From contig JADJOJ010000001.1 in the NCBI GenBank assembly GCA_016713825.1, forward strand, positions 372,001 to 436,000: 64,000 bases of DNA, read 5' to 3'. Below are positions 52,066 through 60,603 of the stretch, piece after piece. The notes below the pieces were generated by a model. The model saw only the letters and a program-made list of their open reading frames with translations. It searched no databases and was not told the origin of the DNA. Positions within the stretch are counted from its first letter, which is position 1. The number at the start of each line of letters is the position of its first letter. Source of the stretch: Candidatus Leptofilum gracile (lineage in GTDB: Bacteria; Chloroflexota; Anaerolineae; Promineifilales; Promineifilaceae). A program made the translations under genes and the position numbers.

Positions 52066-53408
52066 TTGTACGATTCTGTTTGAGGATACTTGCCTCTGAA
52101 AATCGTTTGCAGCAGTTCAGGGGCGTACTTTTCCGCCTGGCGGCTGGTGAGGCTGCGGCTGTGGCAAATGTCTGCGTACAAACGGCCGCTTTCCCGCCAG
52201 CCCCTCTCTTGTGTTGCCACTTCCAACCCAATCAGCCCAAACCGCTGCGTCCAGCCGCGATCCCATTCAAAGTTGTCCACCAAGCTCCAATGATAGTAGC
52301 CCATCACCGGGTAGTTGAAGCTAATCGCTCGCCACACCTCCCGCAGATGGGTCATGATGAAAGACGGCCGTAACCTATCCGCACTATCCGGCACCCCATT
52401 TTCCGTAATGTAGATTGGCTTCCGGTACGGCAGCAGCGCCTCGATCATCTGGAACAGCCCGGCGGGGTAGATTTCGCCGTAGTTGCCGTCGCTGACCACC
52501 GCACCCGGCTCCCACTCTTGGGAGAGCAGTTCGCCAAACGGGGGAAAGTTTACATAAAAGCGCGTGTAGTAGTTGAGACCAATAAAATCATAGCTGCCCG
52601 CCAAATTGGGAATGGTGCGACGGCCGATGGGGAAATGGAGACGGCCGTTTGTCATCGAATCCAGCCACATCCCGTTAAACAACCAGCTCAACCGCCCCGC
52701 CCACCAGCGGCTCAGCGCCGAACTGCCGGGCCGCGCCTGCAAAACGGCCATATTTTTGGCCACGCCCACCAATGCCTGCGGCCGCTTTTCCTTAATAATG
52801 TGGTACGCCGCCGCGTGGCAGCGCAGCAGGTTGGGCAGGGCCGCCATTGCGCCAGACCAGCCGCTCTGCTTACCCTGGGGGAAAACTTTCGCCAGATAGC
52901 GCATAAACACGTACACCATCGGCTCGTTGATGGTGATCCATTTGGGAATGAGGTCGCCCAGCACGTCCACAACTTTGGCCGTGTAGCGCCGGAAGTAATC
53001 CACCACCACCGCGCTGCCAAAATCTCCCTTCTCCACCAACCAGAGCGGATTGCTAAAATGGTGCAGCGTCACCATCGGCTCGATGCCCCGGTCGTGCATC
53101 CCCTGCAAAATTTCGCGATAGCGGCCCAGGGCAGTGTCGTCAAAAACGCTCGGTTCTGGCTCGATGCGGCTCCACTCCAGCGAGAGGCGGTGGGCGTTAT
53201 TGCCCATCTCGGCGGCGATGTCCAAATCCAGTTCGGCGTTGGCCCACCAGTTGCTGGCGAGGCCGGATTTATGGTTTTGCAGGATACGGCCGTCTCCCTG
53301 TTCCCACACCCACCAATCACTATTTTTATTGTTGCCTTCTACCTGAAAAGCGGCCGTTGCCGTCCCCCACAAAAAATCGGGGGGAAACAATAGTTGTGCC
53401 TTTGCCAT
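52062..53408 (-). CDS. GH1 beta-glycosidase
   Basis: A 448-residue cytosolic GH1 enzyme, normal length. FPPDFLWGTATAAFQVEGN is the N-terminal signature, PKWITINEPMVYV near residue 158 carries the acid/base Glu, and KPIYITENGVPDSADRLR near 334 the nucleophile Glu. YYHWSLVDNFEWDRGWTQRFGLIGLEV is the conserved C-terminal block. It hydrolyses terminal beta-linked glucose, galactose or related sugars. It belongs to the host-like GC-rich DNA and again carries ACGGCCGT motifs. Confidence 0.93.
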   Translation of the reverse strand: MAKAQLLFPPDFLWGTATAAFQVEGNNKNSDWWVWEQGDGRILQNHKSGLASNWWANAELDLDIAAEMGNNAHRLSLEWSRIEPEPSVFDDTALGRYREILQGMHDRGIEPMVTLHHFSNPLWLVEKGDFGSAVVVDYFRRYTAKVVDVLGDLIPKWITINEPMVYVFMRYLAKVFPQGKQSGWSGAMAALPNLLRCHAAAYHIIKEKRPQALVGVAKNMAVLQARPGSSALSRWWAGRLSWLFNGMWLDSMTNGRLHFPIGRRTIPNLAGSYDFIGLNYYTRFYVNFPPFGELLSQEWEPGAVVSDGNYGEIYPAGLFQMIEALLPYRKPIYITENGVPDSADRLRPSFIMTHLREVWRAISFNYPVMGYYHWSLVDNFEWDRGWTQRFGLIGLEVATQERGWRESGRLYADICHSRSLTSRQAEKYAPELLQTIFRGKYPQTESYN

Positions 53409-53450
53409 AAATCACTCCGTGATGGTTGATAGGTTGGTAGTGGTTAGTTT

Positions 53451-53478
53451 GCCACTCGCCACTCGCCACTCGCCACTC
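53451..53478. repeat. Tandem heptamer GCCACTC, four copies
   Basis: Four perfect head-to-tail copies of the 7-bp unit GCCACTC upstream of the GH1 gene. Same unit length as the ATTGGAG, CAGTTAT and GTGAAAC arrays. Confidence 0.85.
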
Positions 53479-53611
53479 GCCCCAAACATTATCACACGCC
53501 CCCACCCCCTGCCAAATTCACCCAACGCAAGCGTTATCGTAATCCTCACGTAGACAATACTCCTATTTCACGCCCTGCACGCACCATAAACTTTGTGCAA
53601 TAATTGCCTGC

Positions 53612-54313
53612 TTGTTATACTTACCCAACGTGCAGCGCTCATTCTTTACCCAACATGAGGCAGCTTCGGAGGCTTTTGTGAAAGACCTGGTCCCAGAGAG
53701 TAACTTCTACTACCCCAACAAGATGGGACGCATTATGTTAACATCGCTCGAAGAAGTTATGGGTCGCAACGGCTTAAACGCTTTGTTGAATCTAGTCGAG
53801 CTGCGCGAATACATTCAGAATGCACCCCCAGATAATTTAGAACGCGAATTTAATTTTGCCAACATCAGCAACATCAACCGAGGCCTGGAAGAGATTTACG
53901 GTCCGCGCGGTGGCCGGGGCCTGGCTTTACGCAGCGGGCGTGCTATTTTCTCGCGCGGGCTGCGCCAGTTTGGCGCACTGGCTGGCGTGAGCGATCTGGC
54001 ATTTAAGGTGCTGCCGCTCAAAACCAAGCTCAAAATTGGCATTCCAGCCGTCGCCCGCATTTTTACCCAATTTAGTGACCAAACCAGCCACGTAGAAGAG
54101 ATGGACGACCATTTTCTGTACACGATCGACCGCTGCTCGATGTGCTGGGGGCAGCATGCAGACAGGCCCATTTGTTACATTGCCGTGGGCATTTTGCAAG
54201 AAACGTTGCGCTGGGTAAGCGGCGGGCTGGAATTTCGGGTGGAAGAGATTGCCTGCCATGCAGCCGGGGCCGAGGCGTGCGTGTTCAAGATTGACAAAGA
54301 GCCTATCAAGTAA
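53612..54313 (+). CDS. V4R-domain sensor protein
   Basis: A 233-residue protein with a TTG start in this reading (a GTG at 53630 is the alternative). The C-terminal half fits the 4-vinyl reductase (V4R) small-molecule-binding domain: YTIDRCSMCWGQHADRPICYIAVGILQETLRWVSGGLEFRVEEIACHAAGAEACVFKID, with Cys in CSMC, ICY, IACH and EACV that could bind metal or heme. The N-terminal half (SLEEVMGRNGLNALLNL) resembles the usual V4R-associated helical region. It lies 78 bp before a response regulator gene, so the two may form a signalling pair. Confidence 0.8.
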   Translation: MLYLPNVQRSFFTQHEAASEAFVKDLVPESNFYYPNKMGRIMLTSLEEVMGRNGLNALLNLVELREYIQNAPPDNLEREFNFANISNINRGLEEIYGPRGGRGLALRSGRAIFSRGLRQFGALAGVSDLAFKVLPLKTKLKIGIPAVARIFTQFSDQTSHVEEMDDHFLYTIDRCSMCWGQHADRPICYIAVGILQETLRWVSGGLEFRVEEIACHAAGAEACVFKIDKEPIK

Positions 54314-54391
54314 TCTGTTTAGCCGGTAGTGGGGTACGGCCGTTTCACCAACACGTCGTCACTTCGGCAAAAGTATGTTCAAATTGCAGTT

Positions 54392-55261
54392 ATGAACGAA
54401 GTCGATAAAAAGAGCCAAAGCATCTTTATTGTTGAAGATGATAATGACCTAGCCGAAATGTTGCGCGCCTATTTTCGGGTGCAAGGGTACTCCGTAGCAG
54501 TTGCTGCCCGCGGCCAGGATGCCATAGAAGGCATCGCCGAACAGGTGCCCGATGTGGTGGTGCTAGACATTCGCCTGCCAGACATCAACGGCTACGAAGT
54601 GTGCCGCCAGCTGCGCAGTTCACGCAAAACACAGCATATCCCCGTCATCTTCCTCACCGAAAAGCGAGAGCGCGAAGATAAGCTGGCCGGATTGGAACTA
54701 GGCGCGGTGGATTACATCACCAAGCCATTCGACATCCAGGAGCTGCGGCTGCGGGTGCGCAATGCGCTGCGCCGGGCCCAGATGAGCACCCTGCTCAACC
54801 CGGTGACGGGCTTGCCAGAGGGGGAGTTGGTGCGTGAACAGCTCACCCAAATGCTAAAGCGAGGCAATTGGGGGGTGGTTTTGGCGGGTATTCGCGGGCT
54901 GAGCAAGTTCCGCGACAAGTTTGGCTTTGTCGCCGCCGACGATGTGTCGCGGGCAGTCACCTTGATGATTGCCAATGCCGTACAAGAAAGCGGCGACGGC
55001 GATAATTTTGTGGGCCATACCGATTCCGGCGACTTCGTCATTCTGACCTCCGCTGACAACTGCCAAAAATTGGCGGAACGCTGCCTGGTGCGGCTGCATC
55101 CCTCCATCCAATACTTTTATCCGGCGCTAGAGCGGCAGCGGCTGCACGAATTACCGGAATCAGAAAGATTAACTGTTCACGTTGCGGCCGTTTCTTCCGA
55201 CCAGTTCCAGGGTGGCAGCATGGAAGAGTTGTTTGCCGCGTTGGCCAAACATCGGCTTTAG
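54392..55261 (+). CDS. Response regulator with receiver domain and degenerate GGDEF-like domain
   Basis: A 289-residue protein from MNEVDKKSQSIFIVEDDND. The receiver has all key residues: EDD, phospho-acceptor Asp in VVVLDIRLPDINGYEV, Thr in IFLTEK and Lys in YITKPFD. The C-terminal part (LLNPVTGLPEGELVREQLTQML...VVLAGIRGLSKFRDKFGFVAADDVSRAV) follows the diguanylate cyclase fold, but the active loop reads GHTDSGDFVIL (SGDF instead of GGDEF), so cyclase activity is not expected. It may bind GTP or c-di-GMP, or act by protein contact. Confidence 0.88.
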   Translation: MNEVDKKSQSIFIVEDDNDLAEMLRAYFRVQGYSVAVAARGQDAIEGIAEQVPDVVVLDIRLPDINGYEVCRQLRSSRKTQHIPVIFLTEKREREDKLAGLELGAVDYITKPFDIQELRLRVRNALRRAQMSTLLNPVTGLPEGELVREQLTQMLKRGNWGVVLAGIRGLSKFRDKFGFVAADDVSRAVTLMIANAVQESGDGDNFVGHTDSGDFVILTSADNCQKLAERCLVRLHPSIQYFYPALERQRLHELPESERLTVHVAAVSSDQFQGGSMEELFAALAKHRL

Positions 55262-55319
55262 GTGGTACGGCCGTTTTTTATCCCCCTACATTTTGATACA
55301 ATCCCCAACAATTATGGCT

Positions 55320-55357
55320 AGAAGTTCAACTTCTTAAAGAAGTTGAACTTCTTTTTT
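55320..55357 (+). terminator. Strong stem-loop with T-run upstream of yfhO-like gene
   Basis: AGAAGTTCAACTTCT (55320-55334) and its exact complement at 55338-55352, 3-nt loop, followed by a T-run. It ends transcription of the response regulator gene, only 5 bp before the next start codon. Confidence 0.8.
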
Positions 55358-55361
55358 AGTT

Positions 55362-58082
55362 ATGAAACGATTTCGCACTGATTTGCTGTTCTTGTTGGGC
55401 TTTTTGCTGCTGCCGCTGCTGCTGTTTGGCAGCGTGACGCTGGGCGGCCAAACAATGCTGCCGGTGGACAACCTGTACCAGTGGGCACCCTGGTCCGCCT
55501 ACGCCAGCCAGTTTGGCCTGACCCAGCCGCAAAACCCCCTCATCAGCGACCTCATCATCCAAAATTATGCCTGGAAGCAGTTTGTGCGGGAGACTGTTTT
55601 TGCCGGCGACATTCCGCTGTGGAATCCGAATTTGTTTGGCGGGGTGCCGTTTTTGGCGGCGGGGCAGCACGGGGCGTACTACCCGTTTAGCGTCCTGTTC
55701 CTCATTTTGCCGCTGGCCAGCGCGTACGGCTGGTACACGGTCAGCCAGATTTGGTTGGCGGGGGTGTTGATGTATGTGTACGGCCGTATCCTCCGCCTCC
55801 ACCGCCCCGCTGCCTTCATCGCCGGATTGGTGTTCCAGGGTGGCGCGTTTTTGGTGATTAGTGCGGCCGTTTTCCCCATGATCAGCGGCGCGGTGGTGTG
55901 GCTGCCCTTGTTGCTGGGCTGTGTGGAGAAGGTAATTGGTAATTGGAGATTGGAGATTGGAGATTACCCGAATCTCCAATCTCCAATCTCCAATCTCTTC
56001 TGGTGGATTGGACTTGGCGCGGTTGCCCTGGGTTTCCAAATCCTGGCCGGGCACATCGAATTTACCATCTACACCCTGCTCGTCATGGTCGCCTACGCCG
56101 CCTGGCGACTAATTACCCAATTACCAATTACCGATTACCGATCACCGTTCACCGTTCACCGATTACTGAAAACGGCCGCTTCCCTCCTCGCAATGGTCCT
56201 CCTCGGCCTCCTGCTGGGCGCGGTGCAGCTGCTGCCGCTGTACGAGTTGGGGCAGGTCAACTTTCGGCAGGAGTCAGCTACTTTTGAAGAGGTAATGGAT
56301 TATGGATTCCCGGAACGCCGCATCCTGACGCTGGCGCTGCCCAACTTCTTCGGCAATCCCACCCACCACAGCTACACCGACGTGTTCAGCGGTGAGATGG
56401 TGGCCCTGAGCCAAAATTATTACGGCGAGGCCAAAACCAACACCGAGTGGGGCATCAAAAATTACGTCGAAGGGGCGATTTACCTGGGCATCTTGCCGCT
56501 CTTTTTGGCGGCAATTGGCGTGCTGGCTGGCTGGCGAAAGCGCAAAACGCACGTCGGCTTTTTTGCTGTGCTCAGCTTTTTTTCGCTGGCGTTTATTTTT
56601 GGCACGCCGCTGTACGCCATTTTGTATTACGGCCTGCCGTTTGTAAACCAGCTGCACACGCCGTTCCGCTGGGTGTTCCCGCTGTCGTTGGCGGTGGCGG
56701 TGTTGGCGGGGTTTGGCGTGGAAAGTTTGGAGAATTGGCGGGTCGGTGTGGCGGGGAATTTTGACGCAAAGGCGCAAAGGGGCAAAGGGTTAAAGGGAAA
56801 AAGACTTTCCTTTGCCTCTTTAAATGCTTTGCGTTCTTTGCGTCAAAAATTGTATCTATTTCCAGCCGTTGGTGGGATTTTGCTGCTGGTGGGGTTGGCG
56901 GTGTCGTGGGGGATGTACGGCCGTTTCCAACCCACCATCGAGCGCATTTTCCTGGGATTGGCAGGCGCACCCGCCGCCTTTGCCGATGCGACGGCGTTTT
57001 ACAGCTACACGTTTTGGCAGCTGCTGACGCTGGGATTGGTGCTGCTGGGCGTGGCTTTTGTTTTTTGGTTGAGTAGACGAGGGGGGAAACGGCCGTACTG
57101 GATCATCGCCGCCGCAACCCTCATCATTGTTGATGTGTTTCTGGCCAATCGCGGCTTTAACGCCAGCAACGACCCGGCGCTGCTCGACTTTAAGCCGGAG
57201 ATGGTGCAGTGGCTGGAAGCACAACGGCTGGGGGACCAGCATGGCTTCTGGCGCATCACCAGCTTTGCCCCCAACGGCGATAAACCGTTTAATGCCAACT
57301 CCGGTTGGCTGTTCGACCTGCCCGACGTGCGCGGCTACGATTCCATCATTCCCAAGCAATACACCGAGTACATGGCGGCAATCGAACCGCAGAACGAACT
57401 GCCGTTCAACCGCGTCCAGCCTGTCGTCAACTGGGAGTCGCTCAATTCGCCGCTGCTGGACGTGCTGGGCGTGAAATACGTCATCACCAGCGAGACGATT
57501 ACGCTGCCCAAGTTCACCGAGGTATGGCAGGGAGAGGGCGTGCGGATTTATGAGAATGCGGCAGTAGCTCCCCGCGCCTACACCTTGCCTCTCACGGCAA
57601 CGGCCGTTTCCGCCAATCCCCTCACCGCCATGACCACCCAATACGACCCGCGTCAGTTCGTAAATATTGAGATTGGAGATTGGAGATCGGAGATTGGGCT
57701 AATCTCCAATCTCCAATCTCCAATCTCCGCCCCCTACCAACCCGCCACCATCACCGCCTACACCAACCGAGAAGTTGTGCTGGAAACGGCCGTTACCGAA
57801 CCCAGCTGGCTCATCCTCAACGACAGTTATTTTCCGGGGTGGAAGGCTTGGATACGGCCGTTATCTGGTGAAGAGAGTGATGAAGTAGAAGTACCAATCA
57901 CCCGTGTAAACGGTAATTTTCGTAGCGTCGGGCTTCAGCCCGGCGAATGGCAGGTGCGCTTCCGCTACAGCCCGACGAGCTTCCAGCTGGGTGCGCTGGG
58001 CAGCTTCATGGCCGGGATCATCTTGCTTTTTGGCGCAGTGGTCTGGGGCTGGCAGCGTTTTTATCGGGCCGATGGTCAGTAA
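55362..58082 (+). CDS. YfhO-like polytopic membrane protein with repeat-encoded insertions
   Basis: A 906-residue protein of the YfhO/GT-C-like family used in cell-surface glycosylation. LPVDNLYQWAPWSAYAS and GDIPLWNPNLFGGVPFLAAGQHGAYYPF are typical. More than ten membrane helices are followed by an outside beta domain near 690-870. Four in-frame insertions come from DNA repeats: GNWRLEIGDYPNLQSPISN (about 190-212), TQLPITDYRSPFTVHRL (about 250-268), DAKAQRGKGLKGKRLSFASL (about 467-495) and EIGDWRSEIGLISNLQSPIS (about 769-791). All keep the frame. The next gene overlaps its stop codon. Confidence 0.85.
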   Translation: MKRFRTDLLFLLGFLLLPLLLFGSVTLGGQTMLPVDNLYQWAPWSAYASQFGLTQPQNPLISDLIIQNYAWKQFVRETVFAGDIPLWNPNLFGGVPFLAAGQHGAYYPFSVLFLILPLASAYGWYTVSQIWLAGVLMYVYGRILRLHRPAAFIAGLVFQGGAFLVISAAVFPMISGAVVWLPLLLGCVEKVIGNWRLEIGDYPNLQSPISNLFWWIGLGAVALGFQILAGHIEFTIYTLLVMVAYAAWRLITQLPITDYRSPFTVHRLLKTAASLLAMVLLGLLLGAVQLLPLYELGQVNFRQESATFEEVMDYGFPERRILTLALPNFFGNPTHHSYTDVFSGEMVALSQNYYGEAKTNTEWGIKNYVEGAIYLGILPLFLAAIGVLAGWRKRKTHVGFFAVLSFFSLAFIFGTPLYAILYYGLPFVNQLHTPFRWVFPLSLAVAVLAGFGVESLENWRVGVAGNFDAKAQRGKGLKGKRLSFASLNALRSLRQKLYLFPAVGGILLLVGLAVSWGMYGRFQPTIERIFLGLAGAPAAFADATAFYSYTFWQLLTLGLVLLGVAFVFWLSRRGGKRPYWIIAAATLIIVDVFLANRGFNASNDPALLDFKPEMVQWLEAQRLGDQHGFWRITSFAPNGDKPFNANSGWLFDLPDVRGYDSIIPKQYTEYMAAIEPQNELPFNRVQPVVNWESLNSPLLDVLGVKYVITSETITLPKFTEVWQGEGVRIYENAAVAPRAYTLPLTATAVSANPLTAMTTQYDPRQFVNIEIGDWRSEIGLISNLQSPISAPYQPATITAYTNREVVLETAVTEPSWLILNDSYFPGWKAWIRPLSGEESDEVEVPITRVNGNFRSVGLQPGEWQVRFRYSPTSFQLGALGSFMAGIILLFGAVVWGWQRFYRADGQ
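55941..55993. repeat. Perfect 24-bp inverted heptad repeat inside yfhO
   Basis: ATTGGAG units at 55941-55964 and their exact complement at 55970-55993, separated by 5 nt. This is a perfect 24-bp stem within coding DNA. Confidence 0.9.
56111..56169. repeat. TACCGAT/CACCGTT heptad array inside yfhO
   Basis: Units TACCAAT, TACCGAT, TACCGAT, CACCGTT, CACCGTT, CACCGAT, TACTGAA run head to tail, all 7 bp and in frame. Confidence 0.8.
56761..56851. repeat. CGCAAAG-type inverted repeat inside yfhO
   Basis: GACGCAAAGGCGCAAAGGGG at 56763-56782 faces CTTTGCGTTCTTTGCGTC near 56827-56844. It is the same family as intergenic copies at 18296, 20441 and 42071, here translated. Confidence 0.75.
57669..57728. 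repeat. Second ATTGGAG inverted repeat inside yfhO
   Basis: 57671-57695 pairs with 57701-57725 over 25 bp with one mismatch and a 5-nt loop. Same unit as at 55941. Confidence 0.85.
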
Positions 58083-59600
58083 AGCGTCGAGCACAGTAGT
58101 GCACGCAGTCTGGCCAAAAACAGCCTCGCCCCGATTGCCCTGAACCTGTTCAACAAACTGATCGACTTCGGTTTTGCCGCCTTTTACTTGCGCTTGCTCG
58201 GCCCAGCTGGCTCCGGCAGCTTCCAAACCGCCATCGTCACCGCCGGAATTTTTGACATCATCGCCAACTTCGGCCTGGACATCCTGCTCATCCGCGACGT
58301 GGCCAGCGACCGCGACAAAGCGCCCAACTACCTGCTCAACACCACCGTCCTCCGCCTGGGCGCGGGCGCAGTTGCCGCCCTGCCGGTCATCGCCATCATC
58401 GCCGTCACCAATTTGTCGCCCGACGCCACCCCCCTCACCCGGCCAGAAATTTTAGCGACGGCCTTCATCATGATCGGCATGGTCTTTTCTGGCATGTCCA
58501 AGGGCGTCACCGGCCTGTTTTACGTGCATGAAGAGGCGGAAGTGCCCAACGCCATGACCACGGTGACGACCATTCTCAAAGTGGGCTTTGGCGTGACGGC
58601 GCTGCTGCTGGGTTTTGGCTTTGTGGGATTAGCGGCTGTTTCCATCCTCACCAACGTCATCACCCTCAGCCTGCTGCTGGCAATTGCCCTGCGCCGCTAC
58701 ACGCTGCGCGGCCCGTGGCGGCTCGATTGGCAGCTTCAGCGGCGAATGCTGCGCGCGGGCTTCCCGCTCATGCTCATCCACCTGCTGCAAACCGTGTTTA
58801 TTTCGATTGACAGCTACCTGCTGCGCGTGCTGCTGGACAACGGGCAAGAGGTGGCGGGCTGGTACAGCAGCGCCTACAAATGGTTCAACGCACTGCAAAT
58901 TGTGCCCTCGTTTTTCACCCTGGCCCTCTTCCCCATCATCTCCCGCCGCATTACCGAATCGCTCGACGCGGCGCGGCAGATGTACGCCCTGTCGCTCAAG
59001 CTGATGCTGCTCCTGGCGCTGCCCATCGCTGCCGTGACGCACTATCTGGCCGTGCCGCTGGTGCAAATCGTCGCCGGGGAACAGTTTTTGCCCGCCGGGG
59101 CGATTGCCCTGCAAATTGTCATCTGGTCCATCCCGCTGGGCTGGCTGAACAGTGTGACCAACTACGTGCTCATCAGCCTGGGGCTGGAGAGCAAGCAGCC
59201 GCGTGCCTTTACGGTAGCGGTGCTGTTCAACATCGTTGCCAACTTCATTTTTATCCCGCGCTACAGCTACGTGGCGGCGGGCGTCACCACCATTTTGTCG
59301 GAATTGGTGCTGCTGGTGCTGTTTGATTATTATCTGCGGCAGAAGATGGCGGGGATTCGGTGGGTTAGGTTGTTGGCACGGCCGTTTCTGCTCACCGCCC
59401 TCATGTTTGGCGGCATGTGGCTGGGTGGGCAGGTGCATCTGGTCGTCGGCCTGCTCATCGGCGTGGTTATTTATCCGGCAGGATTGCTCCTGCTGGGCAT
59501 CATCGGCCCAGAAGAAAAGAAAGTGCTGGGCAACATCCTGCCCCACGCCATCGCCCGCCGCCTCCGTTTGGTAGAATTGGACGCGGATAAACGCGGATGA
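58072..59600 (+). CDS. Polysaccharide-type flippase (MOP superfamily), probable frameshift near the start
   Basis: About 500 residues, with 14 membrane helices in the Wzx/MOP pattern (LLGPAGSGSFQTAIVTAGIFDIIANFGLDILLIRDVA..., WYSSAYKWFNALQIVPSFFTLALFPIISRR). From 58083 the main frame encodes SLAKNSLAPIALNLFNKLIDFGFAAFYL, a normal flippase start, but has no start codon before a TTG at 58188, which would cut the first helix. An ATG at 58072, overlapping the yfhO stop, gives MVSKASSTVVH in another frame; one extra C near 58104 joins the two. The last residues (DADKRG) come from a CGCGGAT repeat. It should export a lipid-linked glycan. Confidence 0.8.
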
Positions 59601-59615
59601 ACGCGGATTTCCCCG
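59580..59615. repeat. CGCGGAT tandem repeat at the end of the flippase gene
   Basis: ACGCGGATAA, ACGCGGATGA, ACGCGGATTT in tandem. The second copy supplies the TGA stop of the flippase gene. Confidence 0.75.
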
Positions 59616-59726
59616 CCGTTGCGCGACACCATGCGCCAATTTGTCATCCAGTTTGCTGGAGAAGTGGGCCGCTATCCCTAGTGAAGCAATCTTGTTATAA
59701 TGCAGGAACTTCGAGGAAAAAGTCCA

Positions 59727-59969
59727 ATGCCAGATTTTTCACTTTCAACACATGCCCGGTACATGCTCCAAGAGCGAAATATTGCCGAGGAATGGGTTTG
59801 GCGCACAATCGAAAACCCGAATAGCAAGAAGAAAGGAAAAGATGGTAATATGCACTATACCAAACCGATTCGAGAACGAGACGGCCGTATTTTACACGTA
59901 GTCATCAATCCATACCTTGATCCACAACTGATCGTGACCGTGTTTTTTGATCGCCGTTTAAGCAAGTAG
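59727..59969 (+). CDS. DUF4258-type protein, candidate toxin
   Basis: An 80-residue protein from MPDFSLSTHARYMLQERNIAEEWVWRTI, preceded by CGAGGAAAAAG. The pattern THARxRMxERxI...VxxxIxxP, then ILHVVINPYLDPQLIVTVFFDRR, is that of DUF4258, a RelE/BrnT-like fold often found as a putative toxin next to DUF2283. The DUF2283 gene begins 10 bp downstream. Toxicity is inferred from family context only. Confidence 0.85.
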   Translation: MPDFSLSTHARYMLQERNIAEEWVWRTIENPNSKKKGKDGNMHYTKPIRERDGRILHVVINPYLDPQLIVTVFFDRRLSK

Positions 59970-59979
59970 GTAAACAGCT

Positions 59980-60180
59980 ATGAAACTAAAAATTGATAAA
60001 GAAAGCGATGCACTCTATTTTCGTCTCGATGACGACGAAGTTGTCGAATCAGAAGAAGTTCAGCCCGGTATTATTTTGGACTTTGACGAAAACGGCCGTG
60101 TCATCGGTATTGAAATCTTGTCTTTAAGTACCCGATTTTCCCCCGAAAAACTCCGTATCATGCAATTTGAAACCGCGTAA
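59980..60180 (+). CDS. DUF2283-type protein, candidate antitoxin
   Basis: A 66-residue protein matching DUF2283: MKLKIDKESDALYFRLDDDEVVESEEVQPGIILDFDENGRVIGIEILSLSTR is nearly the whole family pattern. It forms a two-gene unit with the DUF4258 gene, toxin-like gene first. Its function as an antitoxin is a family-level prediction. Confidence 0.88.
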   Translation: MKLKIDKESDALYFRLDDDEVVESEEVQPGIILDFDENGRVIGIEILSLSTRFSPEKLRIMQFETA

Positions 60181-60243
60181 TATGCTTCGATTTTCAGACA
60201 CATCATTTTGATAGTCAGTTGGTAACTGAGGAAGATATTTACA

Positions 60244-60507
60244 ATGAATACCATACAAATCTCCATAGAGTTGCCCCAAGATGCATTTTCTGCTCTGCGC
60301 CAGGAACCAGCTGCTTTTGTCCGAGAGATGCGCCTGGCTGCGGCCGTAAAATGGTACGAACTGGAACGCATCTCGCAAGCGAAAGCGGCCGAAATCGCAG
60401 GCATCTCACGCGCCGAATTTTTAGCAGCACTTTCTCGCTATAACGTGACACCATTTCAATACCATTCTGCTGATGATCTGATCGGTGAAGTTGCCGATGG
60501 TGTTTGA
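60244..60507 (+). CDS. UPF0175-family small protein (orphan antitoxin-like)
   Basis: An 87-residue protein of the UPF0175 family: ISIELPQDAFSALRQEPAAFVREMRLAAAVKWYELERISQAKAAEIAGISRAEFLAALSRYNVTPFQY, with a helix-turn-helix-like centre. UPF0175 genes are usually paired with a PIN-like (DUF3368) toxin gene; none is present here before the next gene, so this copy is unpaired. Confidence 0.88.
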   Translation: MNTIQISIELPQDAFSALRQEPAAFVREMRLAAAVKWYELERISQAKAAEIAGISRAEFLAALSRYNVTPFQYHSADDLIGEVADGV

Positions 60508-60529
60508 TCCGCCCAGCCGTGAACGGACT

Positions 60530-60600
60530 GGGCTATTTGTGGAAGCCCCTCAGGGGCTTTCATTTTGTAGCCGAGGGCTTTAGCCCCTGGCGAAGCCGTT
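60530..60600. repeat. AGCCCCT palindromic repeat
   Basis: GAAGCCCCTCAGGGGCTTTC followed by GCCGAGGGCTTTAGCCCCTG; two related GC-rich hairpins in tandem before the GT39 gene. Confidence 0.55.
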
Positions 60601-60603
60601 CAT

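Noticed and set aside
53451..53478. Possible CRISPR-like array
   Set aside because: Direct repeats are only 7 bp and contiguous, without spacers.
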